64,000 nucleotides of DNA. Source: Chrysophaeum taylorii. Taxonomy: Eukaryota > Sar > Pelagophyceae > Pelagomonadales > Pelagomonadaceae. Of the stretch, positions 31,251 to 43,347 are shown piece after piece (within the stretch, counting starts at the first letter, position 1; every line of letters starts with the position of its first letter). The stretch is taken from the NCBI GenBank assembly GCA_029834535.1, contig JAQMWT010000670.1, forward strand, positions 62,001 to 126,000, given 5' to 3'. A program made the position numbers and the translations under genes. The notes beneath the pieces are model-generated. The model saw only the letters and a program-made list of their open reading frames with translations. It had not been told where the DNA came from and made no database searches.

Positions 31251-32140
31251 AACACCCTCCGATTTGGACGTCGCTCGCTGGGAACGCATCGGCTCGCCGC
31301 GCGCCTCGAGCTGTCGTCGGCGCGGGTGTACTGACTCTACCTGCCCGTCTACGAGTGGATCCGGCGCGCGCCCGCTCTTCGTTGGACTCCTCCAGGGCGC
31401 CGGCGAGACGACGATGTCCCCAACTGTCCGAGGGCAAATCCTGCGCGGTCGCGTCGATCGACGTCTTTTCCAATACATATCCCGACCTCGCCCGACAACC
31501 CGCTCTTCCACACGTCAGAACCCGGACCTCGTTGCGTTCGACTCCCCTGCAAACGCAGTCTGCCTGTCGCTACGACAAGACCGCTCGCGCCGGTCAGTCA
31601 GGCAGTCAGTCAGTCAAACCGAACCGAGCGTCGTCGTCCTGGTGAATCGGATACCGGTCTCCCGAAATAATCGACAATACCCTGATGCTCGTCGTCCTGC
31701 ACCTTTCTACGACAGATTTGACGTCACCATCCTACTCCCAGGCCTCTGCGTCGGCGCGATATTTGCCCGAGCAGCCGCGACGCCCGACCCACTCATGACC
31801 TTCGTCTACCGCTATATACCGAGTACGCCGATGCGCTCTGCGGCACCGACCTCGTTCCCGGCGCTGCGCTTCGTGGATCGACGCCCGCCTCGATGGGTCG
31901 GATCGGATCGGACCAACCCCCCATAGCTGAGGTATGACGACGAGGATCCATCGGCGGCGTACTACCTACCTACCTACCTACCTACTACTAAGTGGCGGCG
32001 TAATCGAGGCCCTTTCGCGATCGACGAGACGGTTGTATGGGCGAGGAAGAGCACCGAGAAACAGGGAAGTGTAAGCGCCGGAGATGGATAGCCGGGGACG
32101 AGCTTGTACTGAAAAAAAAAGCGGTTCTTATTACTAAACA
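31251..32140. other. No gene recognised
   Basis: Open frames here show no recognisable domain; part may be decayed 3' sequence of the antiporter relic. A (CTAC)n microsatellite lies at 31961-31989. Confidence 0.45.
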
Positions 32141-33193
32141 ACAAGTGCAGGCCAGTAAGTTCACCTAGTCCCAATCTCTAACCCCAGGAAGTTCAGGTCT
32201 GGTCTCAGTAAGTTCACCTTAGTCCAAATCTGTGACCGCAGTAAGTTCGGCGTAAACCCACTCGTGCTCACACCAACTCCTTCGAGCTCGTCGCTCTCGC
32301 CTCCGCCAATCTAAGCTGCTTTGATCCGCACGCGCCGCTAACCTTTGAGTTTACTCTAAAACCCCCAGTATGTTCACACTTGGTCTCAGTAAGTTCACCT
32401 GGTCACTCAATCCACCTAGTCCCAATCTCTAACCCCAGTAAGTTCACGTGGTCCCAGCAAGTTCACCTATAGTGCGCGTGTAGACGCCGGGAGGGGGCTT
32501 ATCGGCATTACGCAGCACGTGTGGGGTAGGGCGGAGTCGTCGACCCAGAAGAGGATATCCTCGGGGTTGCCGATCGACAGAGAGCCACGTCGAGCTGGAC
32601 GTGGCAAAAGACGGGCTTGTGGGCAAGAGGACGCGAACCTCGCGGGGCGTCTGGTCCTGGCTCTTGTTGATCGTTTGGCGTAGGCGGGCCTTAAGCGATA
32701 CAGGTTGGAGGAGCCTCGGTGACAACGACACGATCGATCATGTATCTGGTACCGTTGCAGTGGCCGTGCGACGGGTCGAGGTTGCGAAGACATTAAGCTC
32801 GCGCTCAAAGTCAGCATCCCGTTGGTTGTCAGGGAGTTGAAAACTCTACTGTAAAGAGCGAGGCGTCGTCTTCCGACCCAACCTAGTCGGCCGAAAAGAA
32901 CTCCGACGCCTCGTCTCCGGGAAAAAAAAGGCCGCGGTCATGCGCGCGTTGTCAGCATCGACAACATCGTCTCGACGGGGCGTGAGAATGGCGCGCTGGA
33001 AGCGCCGCCGCGGGTCGTGGAAATAGTCTGCGAGGTCGCCGTAGACGGCTTGGAGGATCACTGTCTAGCTCTCGCGCCTACCTGATCCTTACTCTCGCGC
33101 CTACCTGATCCTTACTCTCGCGCCTACCTGATCCTTACCCTAATTCGAGGGACAAACAAACAAACAAACAGACAAACATCTGTCGATTCGTAG
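32141..33193 (-). mobile_element. Helitron-like element, copy 2 (no LINE part)
   Basis: Same ends as 19892-23728: ACAAGTGCAGGCCAGTAAG on the left and CAAACATCTGTCGATTCGTAG on the right. From left: a shorter AGTAAGTTCACC array (32141-32470), the helicase fragment on the minus strand (32480-33060: RAILTPRRDDVVDADNARM, HGHCNGTRYMI, QTINKSQDQT), then three CTCGCGCCTACCTGATCCTTA units and an (AAACA)n tail. Frames are broken. It lacks LINE sequence, which supports the LINE being a later addition in copies 1 and 3. Confidence 0.78.
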
Positions 33194-33225
33194 TTAGGAC
33201 GCGGGTAAGGGTGAATTGCGCCGTT

Positions 33226-33426
33226 ATGGACGAGATCCACTTCAGCGTCGCCGGCCATCGTCGTCGCGCCGCATGGCGGACGTCACTCTACGCTCCATGG
33301 ACCGCAGCCCCGCTTCCAGCGCCCCACGAATCGTACGCCGACTTCGTCTGCGGCCGCCTTTCGCACGAATGGGAAGCTCGCGTTGAACACGAGCAGCGAA
33401 TCATCGAAGATTACTTCAACGACTAG
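33226..33426 (+). CDS. Unrecognised small open frame
   Basis: 66 codons from ATG 33226 (MDEIHFSVAG ... EDYFND), with codon use like the host genes. It may be the last exon or C-terminal scrap of a host gene interrupted by the Helitron-like copy on its left. No family recognised. Confidence 0.25.
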   Translation: MDEIHFSVAGHRRRAAWRTSLYAPWTAAPLPAPHESYADFVCGRLSHEWEARVEHEQRIIEDYFND

Positions 33427-33921
33427 GAACTAGGATAATAGACTTGATCGTGAGATAATAGGATGTGTCTGCCGCACCGGTGCATGCTGTCGAGGTAGGC
33501 TCGCGGTCCGAGGACGGATTTGTGGATCCAGTTGCCCTCCTCGACCCTGTGGTGGTGGTGGCGGCTTTGGTATATGTCTGGCGTTCGAGGTGCGCCGCGA
33601 AGCTATTATTATTAGTACTTGCGAGGGCGCTCAAAGTGCTGGTGGGGATCAACAGCGTGTCCGCTTTAATACACTATAGGCACATGTTAATAATACTGCG
33701 AGGCGCTGCTTCTGGAGAACACCGATGCGTCGTCGTCAATGCGCGCGGCTCTTACTCTAGACGCCGACGCGCCAACGAGGGCCTGTTGTTTGGAGGCTTG
33801 AGACCGGTCCGCGCAGAGCTTTATGTGTCCGTGGCATCCAGGGCGCGATTTTAAACTCAGAAATTGGCCTCGTGAAAAAAGAGATCGGGTTCCAACGTAT
33901 CCGCGGAAAGGGTACAGAGGA
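33427..33921. other. No gene recognised
   Basis: A minus-strand stretch near 33465-33590 (HHRVEEGNWIHKSVLGPR) looks protein-like but is short and unassigned. The LTR element D2 begins at its right edge. Confidence 0.35.
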
Positions 33922-34023
33922 TGTGAGGAAGCTATGACACTTACACTTACCCCTGCACCACGTATCCCGTATCCATACGTCTTTCTCTTATCGCTAGTCT
34001 AACGCCTCATTCCATTCGTAACA
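33922..34023 (+). repeat. 5' LTR of D2
   Basis: 102 bp, TGTGAGG...GTAACA, with a 6-bp ACACTT-type duplication relative to the 3' LTR. Confidence 0.9.
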
Positions 34024-34137
34024 TGGTAGCAGCTGTCGTCCGTCGCGGTCGAACGACTGCTTGACTTCACGGATAACGGCGACTCCTCCTCGGCTTCAGT
34101 TCATTGCTACGTGTTCGGTTCGTTATCGTTTATCATG

Positions 34138-34420
34138 GCGTAGGTTGGCACCTATTCGCCTCTCGGGCGGGCCGGTTGGCAGCCGGAACGTTCGCAGTGG
34201 GACGGGGTATGGCCGGGGGGCGCAGACGGAAGGTTATCGACGAGTTGGTTGTCAGTCACATCGCGGTCTCCTCGTCGCATGGCGACAAGCTTGATGATCA
34301 CTCTCCGCCGACCCACCTTTCGGCGCCCCTCGTCTACAGGCCCGTGATTCCGGACTGGCTCCTGTCGGTCCGGCCTGGCTCCCATGCTCGGGAGAGGTCT
34401 GAAGTTAGTTAGTTAGTTAG
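34138..34420 (+). mobile_element. SINE-like retroposon with (TTAG)n tail, copy 1
   Basis: 283-bp insertion in the leader of Copia D2, exactly flanked by TTATCATG at 34130-34137 and 34421-34428; D1 shows the empty site at 14564-14571. It ends in GAAG(TTAG)4. Relative to copy 3 (62333-62724) it is shortened at the 5' end, and copy 2 (51833-52005) is shorter still; 5' truncation, a simple-repeat tail and target duplications are the marks of target-primed reverse transcription. No clear tRNA-like head was recognised. The shared 3' part contains CTCGGGAGAGG. The partner LINE is unknown. Confidence 0.85.
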
Positions 34421-37400
34421 TTATCATGTCCTCGATCGAAATTAAGGATAGCAAGCTTTCGCAAAAACTCGATGCCTTCAGTGGTGAGCGACATCTTTTT
34501 CACCAATGGACCCGGCGCCTGGAAAACATGATCATTTCCACCGGTGATCGCATTATCTTGACCACTGACACTTGGACTAGCATTTCCGTCTCTGGCTGCT
34601 CTGAAGAAGAATTTGGTCTCAAGCAGCAACGCTGGTACAGTGCACTCTTCATGGCGCTACCAATGCATGATACTGATCGTGCGGATATCCGTGAAAACCG
34701 CGATATGAACTTCACGCGGCTTTACAAGCGCATTACTGATGTTTACATGGGTCATGGAGATCGTGTCGCTCAGTCTGCAATTGCTTCACTGCATTCCTTG
34801 GTGTGCAACAATATCGATGAACTTGAGTCTTTTCTTAACAAGTTCATCACTGGTGTTCAAGTTGCTCGGCATCATCAAGATTTCCCTGACACACATGCAT
34901 TGCAATTGCTTCAGACGAAAATCCCCGACTCGCTCTTGTCTAAGGATCTCATTGCACTTGATCCTAAACTGCGCACATATGATGGTTTCGTTGATCGCCT
35001 CCACAGTAAAGTTGTTGATTATCTTCAGACCAAGTCTGCGCATGTCCATGCTACGTTCCGTGAAAGTCCCCGTCATCGTCAACGTCCCAACTTTTACGGT
35101 CGTCCCAACCATCCTTCAGATAAGTATTTTCATCGCTTCAATGCTTTGCGCTCTCAACAACGTTCTAGCCCTCGCCCACCTTTTCGATCATCATTCCGTA
35201 ACCCGCCTTCATCTTCACGTTTTTTCCATCGCAAGCGCCCACGCCATACTGATCTTTGTCACTTTTGTGGTATTCCTGGCCATCACCAGAAAGATTGTCA
35301 TAAGCGCCAGCGCTATTTGCTCTCACAAGCCACCGCCCGCCCTCGGCATCAACACCAATACCCACGTCGGTCAAATTCCCAATACCCACCTCGGTCCAAT
35401 CCCCAATACCCACCTAGGCCCCATCCACCCTTCTACCAAAAAAAACTACCTTTCCGCCCCCATTCCACTCTTGCCTCCATCTCAATCCTCTCCGCCGCCC
35501 CTTGCGTTGCCACCCTCCACCACACCCTCTGTCCCGCCTTCCACCGCTGTCACCCTTCCTGACCCATCCCTTTCTGCACCCACCTACCCGTCTTTCAATT
35601 TCCATCTTCTCTCCATATCTCCCTCCATTCACCAATTCCTTTCCTCCACCAATGCCCTTACCGCTCTGCTCACCGCTCGTTATCGCGACTACCTTCACAG
35701 CACCAACCTTCGTCTCGTTGTCTATGATACCGGCGCCAACGTCAACCTTTTTAACTCTGCCACTGGTTTCACTGACCTTGACAACACTCAACAGCATCCC
35801 ATCACTTCTGCTATCGGCACTGGCTCTGTTTCTGGTTCTGGCACTGCTCACTTAACGTTCCCTTCAATTGGTCCTCTTGACAATCGTGGTCTTCCTTCTC
35901 CTGCACCCACTCTTTCCACCCCTCATGGTATCCATGTCGCGTTCCCGCATACCCTCATCTCTCCTGGCCTTGGTGACAAACGGATTCTTTCTGATCATGC
36001 CCTTGAGCAAGTTGGTTACGATTGCCACACCATTTAGGCCGTTGGCCCTGCTTATCCGCAACGTATTTTACGTCACCGCCAAACGCATCACGCTATTCCC
36101 CTGCTTCGTCGCTGTGGTCTTCTTTTGATCGTCTGTTGGATCGGCAATACGACCGCTGCGCCCCACGCGGACTACGTTTCACCTTTTGTGGCATTTTCTT
36201 CTTGCCCCCGTGTCCATGACCCTTGCGCGTTTCCCGCTGTGTCTCAACGCACTCAACTTACCTTCGACCTTTGGCATGCTCGTCTTGGTCATTATAGTCC
36301 TCCCTATCTTCGGCGTTTGTCTTCTCTTGCTGTTGGCGCACCGTTTTCCCCGAGCTCCGCGTCGCTTTCTTTTTGTCCTGCTTGTGCTCTCGGTAAAATG
36401 CATGCTGCGCATGTTGGCCAACGTAAAGCTCATGCTTCCGCTTCCACTTCGCCTCCTTCCTCCGAGCCTTTGTCTCGTCCACGTGCCGTTGCGCCCTACC
36501 TTATTATCCACGCCGATCTCATGTTTGCCGGCGTCCCATCCTTTATATATCAAGATCGCGCGATCCTCACGTTTGTCGATGATCATACGCGCCGCCGCAC
36601 GCGTTACTTTGCTCCACGACACGATGCCCTTACGAACGCTCGTCAACTCGAACTTTTTCTGTCTACCGTGGTTCGCCCATTCGGATATCGCGTTGCCCTC
36701 ATCTACACTGATCGTGACCGCTCTCTTATGGGCCAATTCGAAACCTTCTGTCTGGGCAACAACATTGCGCTTAAACGCGCTCCTGCAGCTCAGTCCAAAA
36801 CTTCACAAGCGCACGCTTTTTCCGGTGTTGTGGAACGCTCTCATCGCGCAACCGCTGATATTACTCGCACTCTTTTGGTACATGCGCACCGTCCACCTGA
36901 TTTCTGGCGTTGGGCCATGGAAACGGCTGACTTCATCTCTGAGCGTATGCCAAACGCCTCTAATCCTGGATATATGACGCCATATGAAATGCTACATGAA
37001 ACTCTACCACGTGTCGATTTTCTTCGTGTTTGGGGCTGTCCTGCTGCAATTCTTACTGGCGACAAATGGCCTGCCAAAGCTATAACCGGTATCTTCATTG
37101 GGTATCCCTCTGCAGGCCCTGGATCGCATATTGCTTCAACGCCCCACAGGTCCTGTCATCCACACCTCGATTGATGTTGTTATTGACGAAAATTTCGCTC
37201 TGCGTAAGTCACTGTCCTCTCAACCCCTTCCTCCGTCTCTAGTGGATTCTCGTTTTCCTGACTTATTTTATTACGACCCTCGCTTATCTTCCGCAATCGC
37301 GCCCATGTCTTCTGCTTTTGATGCTCCGGAGCCGGCCTTATCGGGACTGATCACCCCTGAAACAACTCAACCGTCACTGAATACACTGTCACCGGACAAT

Positions 37401-39483
37401 ACGAAACGTGCGCCATTACGTCGCGCCAGACGGGGCCGACCGCGCAAAGTCGACCAACGCGCGTTACAACAACCAACAAACTTTTTTACGGGCGATTCTG
37501 TTTCCTCCTGTCACGATGTTGATTCTGTTTCCTCTGTCGTTTCTGTTTCCCCCTGTCACTCTTTGTATGTCTCTTCTGTTAGCTTTCGTTTGTTAGTTCA
37601 TTATGTCTTCCTTCCCCTTTGTTTAGCTAACACCCTTGTTGATCCTCATGCACACGTTTAGTACTCTGCTTCCGAAGAAATGTCTCAGTATTCAGACCTT
37701 GACGAAACTACTATTACTTCCACCCACTTACGTGAAGCTTTAGCTCCGACCAATCCTGAGCGTCCTGGCTGGTTGCAAGCCATCGCTAAAGAATACGGCT
37801 CTCTTGGTCAGCTTGGTTGCTGGGATGTGGTTCGCCTTCCTTCGACTTTTTCTGGCAACATTTGTACCCTCAAGTGGATCCTCCGCAAGAAGTATGACTC
37901 TGGCCGCTTCAAATCGTACAAGGCTCGCCTCGTCGTCCGTGGTTACACCCAGGTTCACGGCATTGATTATCATGACACCTACTCACCGGTTGCCAACATC
38001 GTCACGATCCGTTTCTTTCTAACCTTTGTCGCTGTTCATGACTGGGATTTGCACAAGTTGGATGTCAGCTCCGCTTTTATTCAAGCTCCCATTGACGAAG
38101 ACATCTATGTCTGGCCACCCGAAGGCTATGCTCCTCGCCAACCCACCGATGGTTCCAAAATCGTTTACAAGCTCCGTCGCTCTTGGTATGGTTGCAAACA
38201 AGCTTGTCGCAACTGGTGGCTTTATTTGGAACGCTTCCTTCTCAATGATTGTGGCTTCGTCCGCGGATCTGGTGACACTTGCCACTACAAGCTCGTGCTC
38301 AATTCTACCGTCGTGCTACGTCTCGTTTTGGTCGTTGATGATCTTCTTGTGGCGCACCCTCGTCATTGCATTGGCCATTACCAAGCCTTTTTCCTCCGTT
38401 TCCGCGCTTTCACTGACGTCAATGAACTTGATCTCGCCTCTTATGTTGGTCTGCGCATTACGCGTGATCGCCCTAGGAGAACCCTCACTCTTGACCAATC
38501 CCATGCTATCCGTGAAATCCTTACCGAACATCGCTTCATCAACAGTAAACCCGAACTCACTCCCGCTCCCAAAGGTCATCATCTTTCTGCGGCTGATTGT
38601 CCTACTCCTGGTTCTCCAGATCACATCTTCATGGCACGCATCCCTTTTCGTCGTATTCTCCGTTGTGTCTTGTTTCCTTCTGTTATGCCTCGCCCTGATA
38701 TCACTCTGTCCGTCAATCAGTGTGCGCGTTTTTCCCACAATCCTGGTAAACCCCACTGGCACGCTTTATCCCACACTCTTCGTTACCTCCATGGTTCTCA
38801 CGATCTTGCCCTTGTTCTTGGTCGCGATTCTACCCTTCGTCTCTGTGGTTATTCCGACTCCAGCTGGGCCGACGACCCTGATGACCGCCACTCCACAACT
38901 GTTTTTTTTTGTTTTCTTCTCAGCGGCTCTATGATAGCCTACTGCTCCCGCTCGCAATACTTACTTGCTCGTTCTTCTTTCGAAGCTGAATTGCTTGCTC
39001 TTTACGCTGCTACTGCTGAGCTCTCTTGGCTTCTCAAACTTTTTGATGACTTTGATCTCCCTCGTCACACGGTCCCAATGTATGTTGATAATAGCACCAC
39101 CGTCACTCAAGTTCGTCTCCAATGTCTCACACGGCGCACCCGCCATATTGACATTCGCTTTTACAGTACCGCCGAATATCATCGCAACCACATCATCGAT
39201 CTCAAGCACATACCCCGCCTTCACAATCTTAGTGACATTTTCACCCGCAGTACGGAAGCTCCTTCCTTCCTCCGGCTTCGTGCTCGTTACCTCACTTCGT
39301 GATCTTCGCCCTGATCTCTGTTGTTTTCTTTCTTGCCACAATGCCTCTATGACGTCTTCCTCAAAGCTTCTCCTCTGTGAGCGTCTCACTTACCCCTTTT
39401 TTTTTTCCTTTTCTTTCTTTTTCCAGCACCTGTGTGAGGACCTCACTTACCCCTTTTTCCTTTTCTTTCTTTTCCAGCACCTG

Positions 39484-39579
39484 TGTGAGGAAGCTATGAC
39501 ACTTACCCCTGCACCACGTATCCAGTATCCATACGTCTTTCTCTTATCGCTCGTCTAACGCCTCATTCCATTCGTAACA
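39484..39579 (+). repeat. 3' LTR of D2
   Basis: 96 bp, same length as the D1 LTRs; followed by GAAGA. Confidence 0.9.
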
Positions 39580-41000
39580 GAAGAGGACGGCTTTGCTTAC
39601 CTTTTTTGTTGACGTCCAGTGATACATTTCGGTATGTCGATACGGCAAGTTCCAGGAAGAGACGAATGTGCGTCGTGGTCTGCGGCGGAGACAGCGCTGG
39701 TTGTGCGGCTGGTGCTCGTGAATTCAATCCTTCCTTCCTTCCTTCCTTCCTTCCTTCCTTCCTTCCTTCCTTCCTTCCTTCCTTCCTCCCTTCCTTCCTT
39801 CCTGGTGGCTGATGCCGCGCGAAACAATTCCCCAGTCGACCACGCCTCGGTTCGCCACACGGTACTCTGACATATGACGAAGATTTTTTCGGCGTCATCA
39901 CCGTCCGTATTGGTGTGGTTTTCAACTCCCAGGCTCATAGGATATCTGAAGATTAATCGGATCGCACCCACTCCGCCTGGAAGCCAGAAGGTATTAGCGG
40001 TTTGATGATGAGCACAACAACAGCAGTCAAGACGCCTGCTTTTGCGGAGACGCGCCACCCTGGCATGACGTTCTACTCTCCTCTAGCGAAGCAAGCCCAT
40101 CCGTATTGTCTATTCCAAAATCGCTCAAGGGCGTTGAAGATCGAACGTTCGTTTCCCGCGTTCAAACAAAGAGATCGCCTGTGCTCCTTTTTTTTTTGCT
40201 GAGAAGTCTGTTTTGCTTTGAAAACGGAAGATACCGCAATTGTCTCACCGTGCGAACACCCACCAATAGCGTTGTGTTTGCTCGCTGTTCTTCTCGAGAG
40301 TTTAGTTTTATGTTCTCTCTGTCGAGAACCGGCTGGTGGTCCGTCAAAGGCCAAGGCGGCGGCGCCTCTGATTATAACCCGTTCGTGAAACACGCGCTGC
40401 GTTGGCTCCCTACTCTCCCGCCTTCGAACATACTTTTCGTATTTGATGAACTTTGTGCCTTCTCTCACGCGCGCCGAGCGGGCTCGCCTTCGAACCACCA
40501 CCCCTAGTCTTGGTGCGTATTCTCCCTTTTCATCAAAACTTGCGCTGCGCGGGATCGCTCGCCCTCGAACAATCGGCGGCCTTGGACTGTCTCGGGCGGT
40601 AGCGTCAACAACGGCGGTTGTGCAGCCCTGCCTTTAAACCAAAACCCAAACCTCTCTCTCCTCGACCACCAAGTCTTCTTGCGCCCCCTCCCACCATGCG
40701 CTCCATTTGCTGTCCCCTCCGTTCTCCACCTCTTTTGCGCCTCATCCCACCGTGCGCTCTTTTTGTTGCTCTCACCATGCTTTTTTTCACTGCGCCTCCC
40801 TACCTTCTGCCATTTTTGCTTACTCTATCGCCGTCCTCTGCGGTCGCCTTTTGTCGTCTCTCCTTTCGAGTGTTTCTCTTCCTTTGAAGCGATCGTCCAT
40901 TCTGGCTCTCTCTGAGCCTGGGAGTTGGTGGTGCTCACAATAATAAACAAATAAGCCAGCAGAGCTATATTTGAGCACAGGACCTCCGCCCCGAACGGGA
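39580..41000. other. Low-confidence region with (CCTT)n microsatellite
   Basis: A (TTCC)n tract lies at 39727-39803. Open frames at 40106-40507 and 40618-40943 are pyrimidine-rich or low complexity and match nothing I know. No gene is called. Confidence 0.45.
39727..39803. repeat. (TTCC)n microsatellite
   Basis: About 77 bp of nearly pure CCTT repeats. Confidence 0.95.
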
Positions 41001-42640
41001 CGAGCACCACGCGCAGCAATTAGTTGCTCAGACAAAGAGCCTCCGCAAGCTTCAGCATGACCCGCACTCAGTGCAGCACACCCCTGGCACCAGCGCGTTT
41101 CCGACCGCTCCGAAGGAGCCGCCACGAGACATCGCACCCGTATTGCGACTGTCGGGCCATCTCCCCGCACCAGACGATCCAAATGATGACGACGACCTGT
41201 CATCGCGGTCTGACTCACCCCACGAAGGCGATGGCGCATCACCGCCGCCACCTCTTTGGCGCGGGACAACACGCGTCAACCCGTCTCGAGACAAAAGAAA
41301 ACTCCGAAGCCACCAGCTCGCTCGATAACCCTAGTCTCGTCGTCTCCTCGGCGTCAACCACCTCCACAGAGCCACATCGAAGCTGAACCGCACGGCAGAC
41401 ACCACTCGTACCAACCACGCATCAACGAGCCTCCCGCTTCGTGTCACGCCGCCTCACTCACCGATGATGATGACGACATCATCCGTCCAACCACGCCCCA
41501 AAGGCGACCGACCGACCGCATCCGTGGTGTACCTCCAAACACCAAACGTCCAAAAGACGTTCGGAGGAGTACCGGAACGCACATCACAGCCAGTGGGACT
41601 GACGCGAAATTCTCGCTTAACAATGCGCCTTCTCCTTCGGTTCTTCCCGCGTGCACGCACGTCGTTTTTGACGTCAACGACGCTCGTAGTACACACAATA
41701 TACAACCAGCAGCCTCTCCGACTCCGGCACCGTCCAGCGCCGTGACGACCCCACACTTTCTTGCGCCCGCACCACCATACCCCTCGCGCACCTCGCGGCG
41801 CCATCCGCCGCAGACAACATCGCCAGCGCCCATTCCGCCCTCGCTCGTTCGGTCTCCATCCCTGTGCGGCCCGACACCAGCACCGACTCCGCCGTCGCCA
41901 CCACGTGCGAGCCGCCCCTCTCCCACGAGATTCGACACGAGGTGCATCATCGTCACACACACCAGGAATTTACAAAAAATGCTACTTGTACCGCCGCCGC
42001 TTCTTCGAATGATCACGCAGATGTTGTCCACGCCAAAGCCGCGCGGCATCCTCGAGCGCATTCGGACCCAATTAGCATGTCCTAGTTCTCTCCACTAGAA
42101 AAGGCACAACAGCAGACCTGCGCGACACTCGTGAGATACAGTTCTTCAAGCTGGACCGCACCGCCGACGAGATCAAGATGGCAACACAACCAGTGGCGCC
42201 CGTAATCCCCGAACGCACGCCGGCGCAGCAGACACATATCATCCCTACGCAACTGGAACTCACCCTCGCGGACTTCCACCAGCGTGTTCACTCGCGACCT
42301 ATGAGGACATTTGTCACCGTACACTTACAGTCTCTGGCTTTACTGACGCTGAATCCGTGGTGGACGCCTTGCTCATCCCGCGCGCGCAAAGATGATGTGC
42401 CACCTGGCATTCCCATCACCAGGCCCACCTACAGTGAGTTGACAAATGAATACGCAGTTGAGTTGGCAAATGGCTACGCGGTCCCTATGCACGACATGCG
42501 TACTGCACACCACAATCACCCCTGCTACGACGCCAATCGCACACCAGGGGGTGTGAGACGCGCGTGCAAATGACTCGCTTGCTACGCTTCCCGGACTTAT
42601 AACGCTCATGCGCGAAAGAAAGAAAGACACTGGCCTGCTT
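41001..42640 (+). other. Unassigned Pro/Thr/Arg-rich coding-like region
   Basis: A 281-codon open frame at 41256-42098 is rich in Pro, Thr, Ser and Arg (DDDDDIIRPTTPQRRPTDR near its start). Another of 132 codons at 42178-42573 contains PERTPAQQTHIIPTQLEL. Neither shows a known domain. Base composition (C-rich, AC-rich codons) resembles the Copia gag linkers more than the host genes, so a decayed mobile element is the likelier source. That is inference. Confidence 0.3.
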
Positions 42641-43347
42641 ACATCTCTCAGGCCACTGCTTTGGTTGATCTAACACTCATTACCTCCAAACAAAGAATTT
42701 TCATTCACCATCTTTTACGGCAGATCGACAACAACAACAACATCGCCTGATACTCCCGTGGCGCCTGCTTAGTAGTCAAGAAAACCAACGTAAACAACGT
42801 TCAACGACCCAGTTAACATCGTTGTTTTGTGCAACGATTTCAACACCTCTCCGTCTCCCATCGCGTGTATTGAGACGTGCGAACGACCTTCATGCTTACT
42901 TACCCCAAGCACCACAAAGCGCTTCCAGAACTTCCAGAATTCTAGTAGAAAGACACCGAAGAAAGAAAAATGGGAGGAGGAGGCTATTGTGATAATCCTT
43001 ACCCGTGAAGAATGGCTTAGCGATAGATAGACTAATATGATCCTACAGTATCCAAGGAAAAGCCTCGAAGAAGCGGCAGTAGGCGAGTGTCCAAAAGAGG
43101 AAGCGGTCGTGGCGTCCGTGGTTTACGTCGTCGTCGTCGATATTTCCAGCGAAGCAACTCCCGGTACGTGCTGGTCGGCGCCTCGACGACGACGAGTCCC
43201 GTGTGAGATAATAAGACGAGTCCTCTCCTCTCCTCTCCTCTCATATGATGGGACTCGTCGTCGTGAGCAGCATCAGCAGTACACTCTATAGTGGGTCGTG
43301 GTGGTGCCGTCCCCGGAAAAGCGAGATCTCCGAAGTTCATAAAGTTC
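42641..43347. other. Intergenic, downstream of the SAM carrier
   Basis: No gene seen. A (CTCTC)n tract lies near 43212-43235. Confidence 0.5.

Larger units (their letters stand above)
33922..39579 (+). mobile_element. Copia LTR element D2 (same family as D1, fossil)
   Basis: LTRs 33922-34023 and 39484-39579; flanks GAGGA / GAAGA are a near-perfect 5-bp target duplication. Parts in D1 order: gag about 34429-35340 with the CHFCGIPGHHQKDC knuckle, protease about 35700-35980, integrase about 36240-37200, reverse transcriptase about 37830-38570, RNase H about 38830-39300. About 95% identical to D1 by eye. The LTRs differ by two substitutions and one 6-bp indel, so it is older than D1 but still young. 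Broken, about four or five breaks. A SINE-like element is inserted in its leader (34138-34420). Confidence 0.93.

Noticed and set aside
39563-40058. Lys-Glu-Gly repeat protein on the minus strand
   Set aside because: Translation of the (TTCC)n microsatellite.
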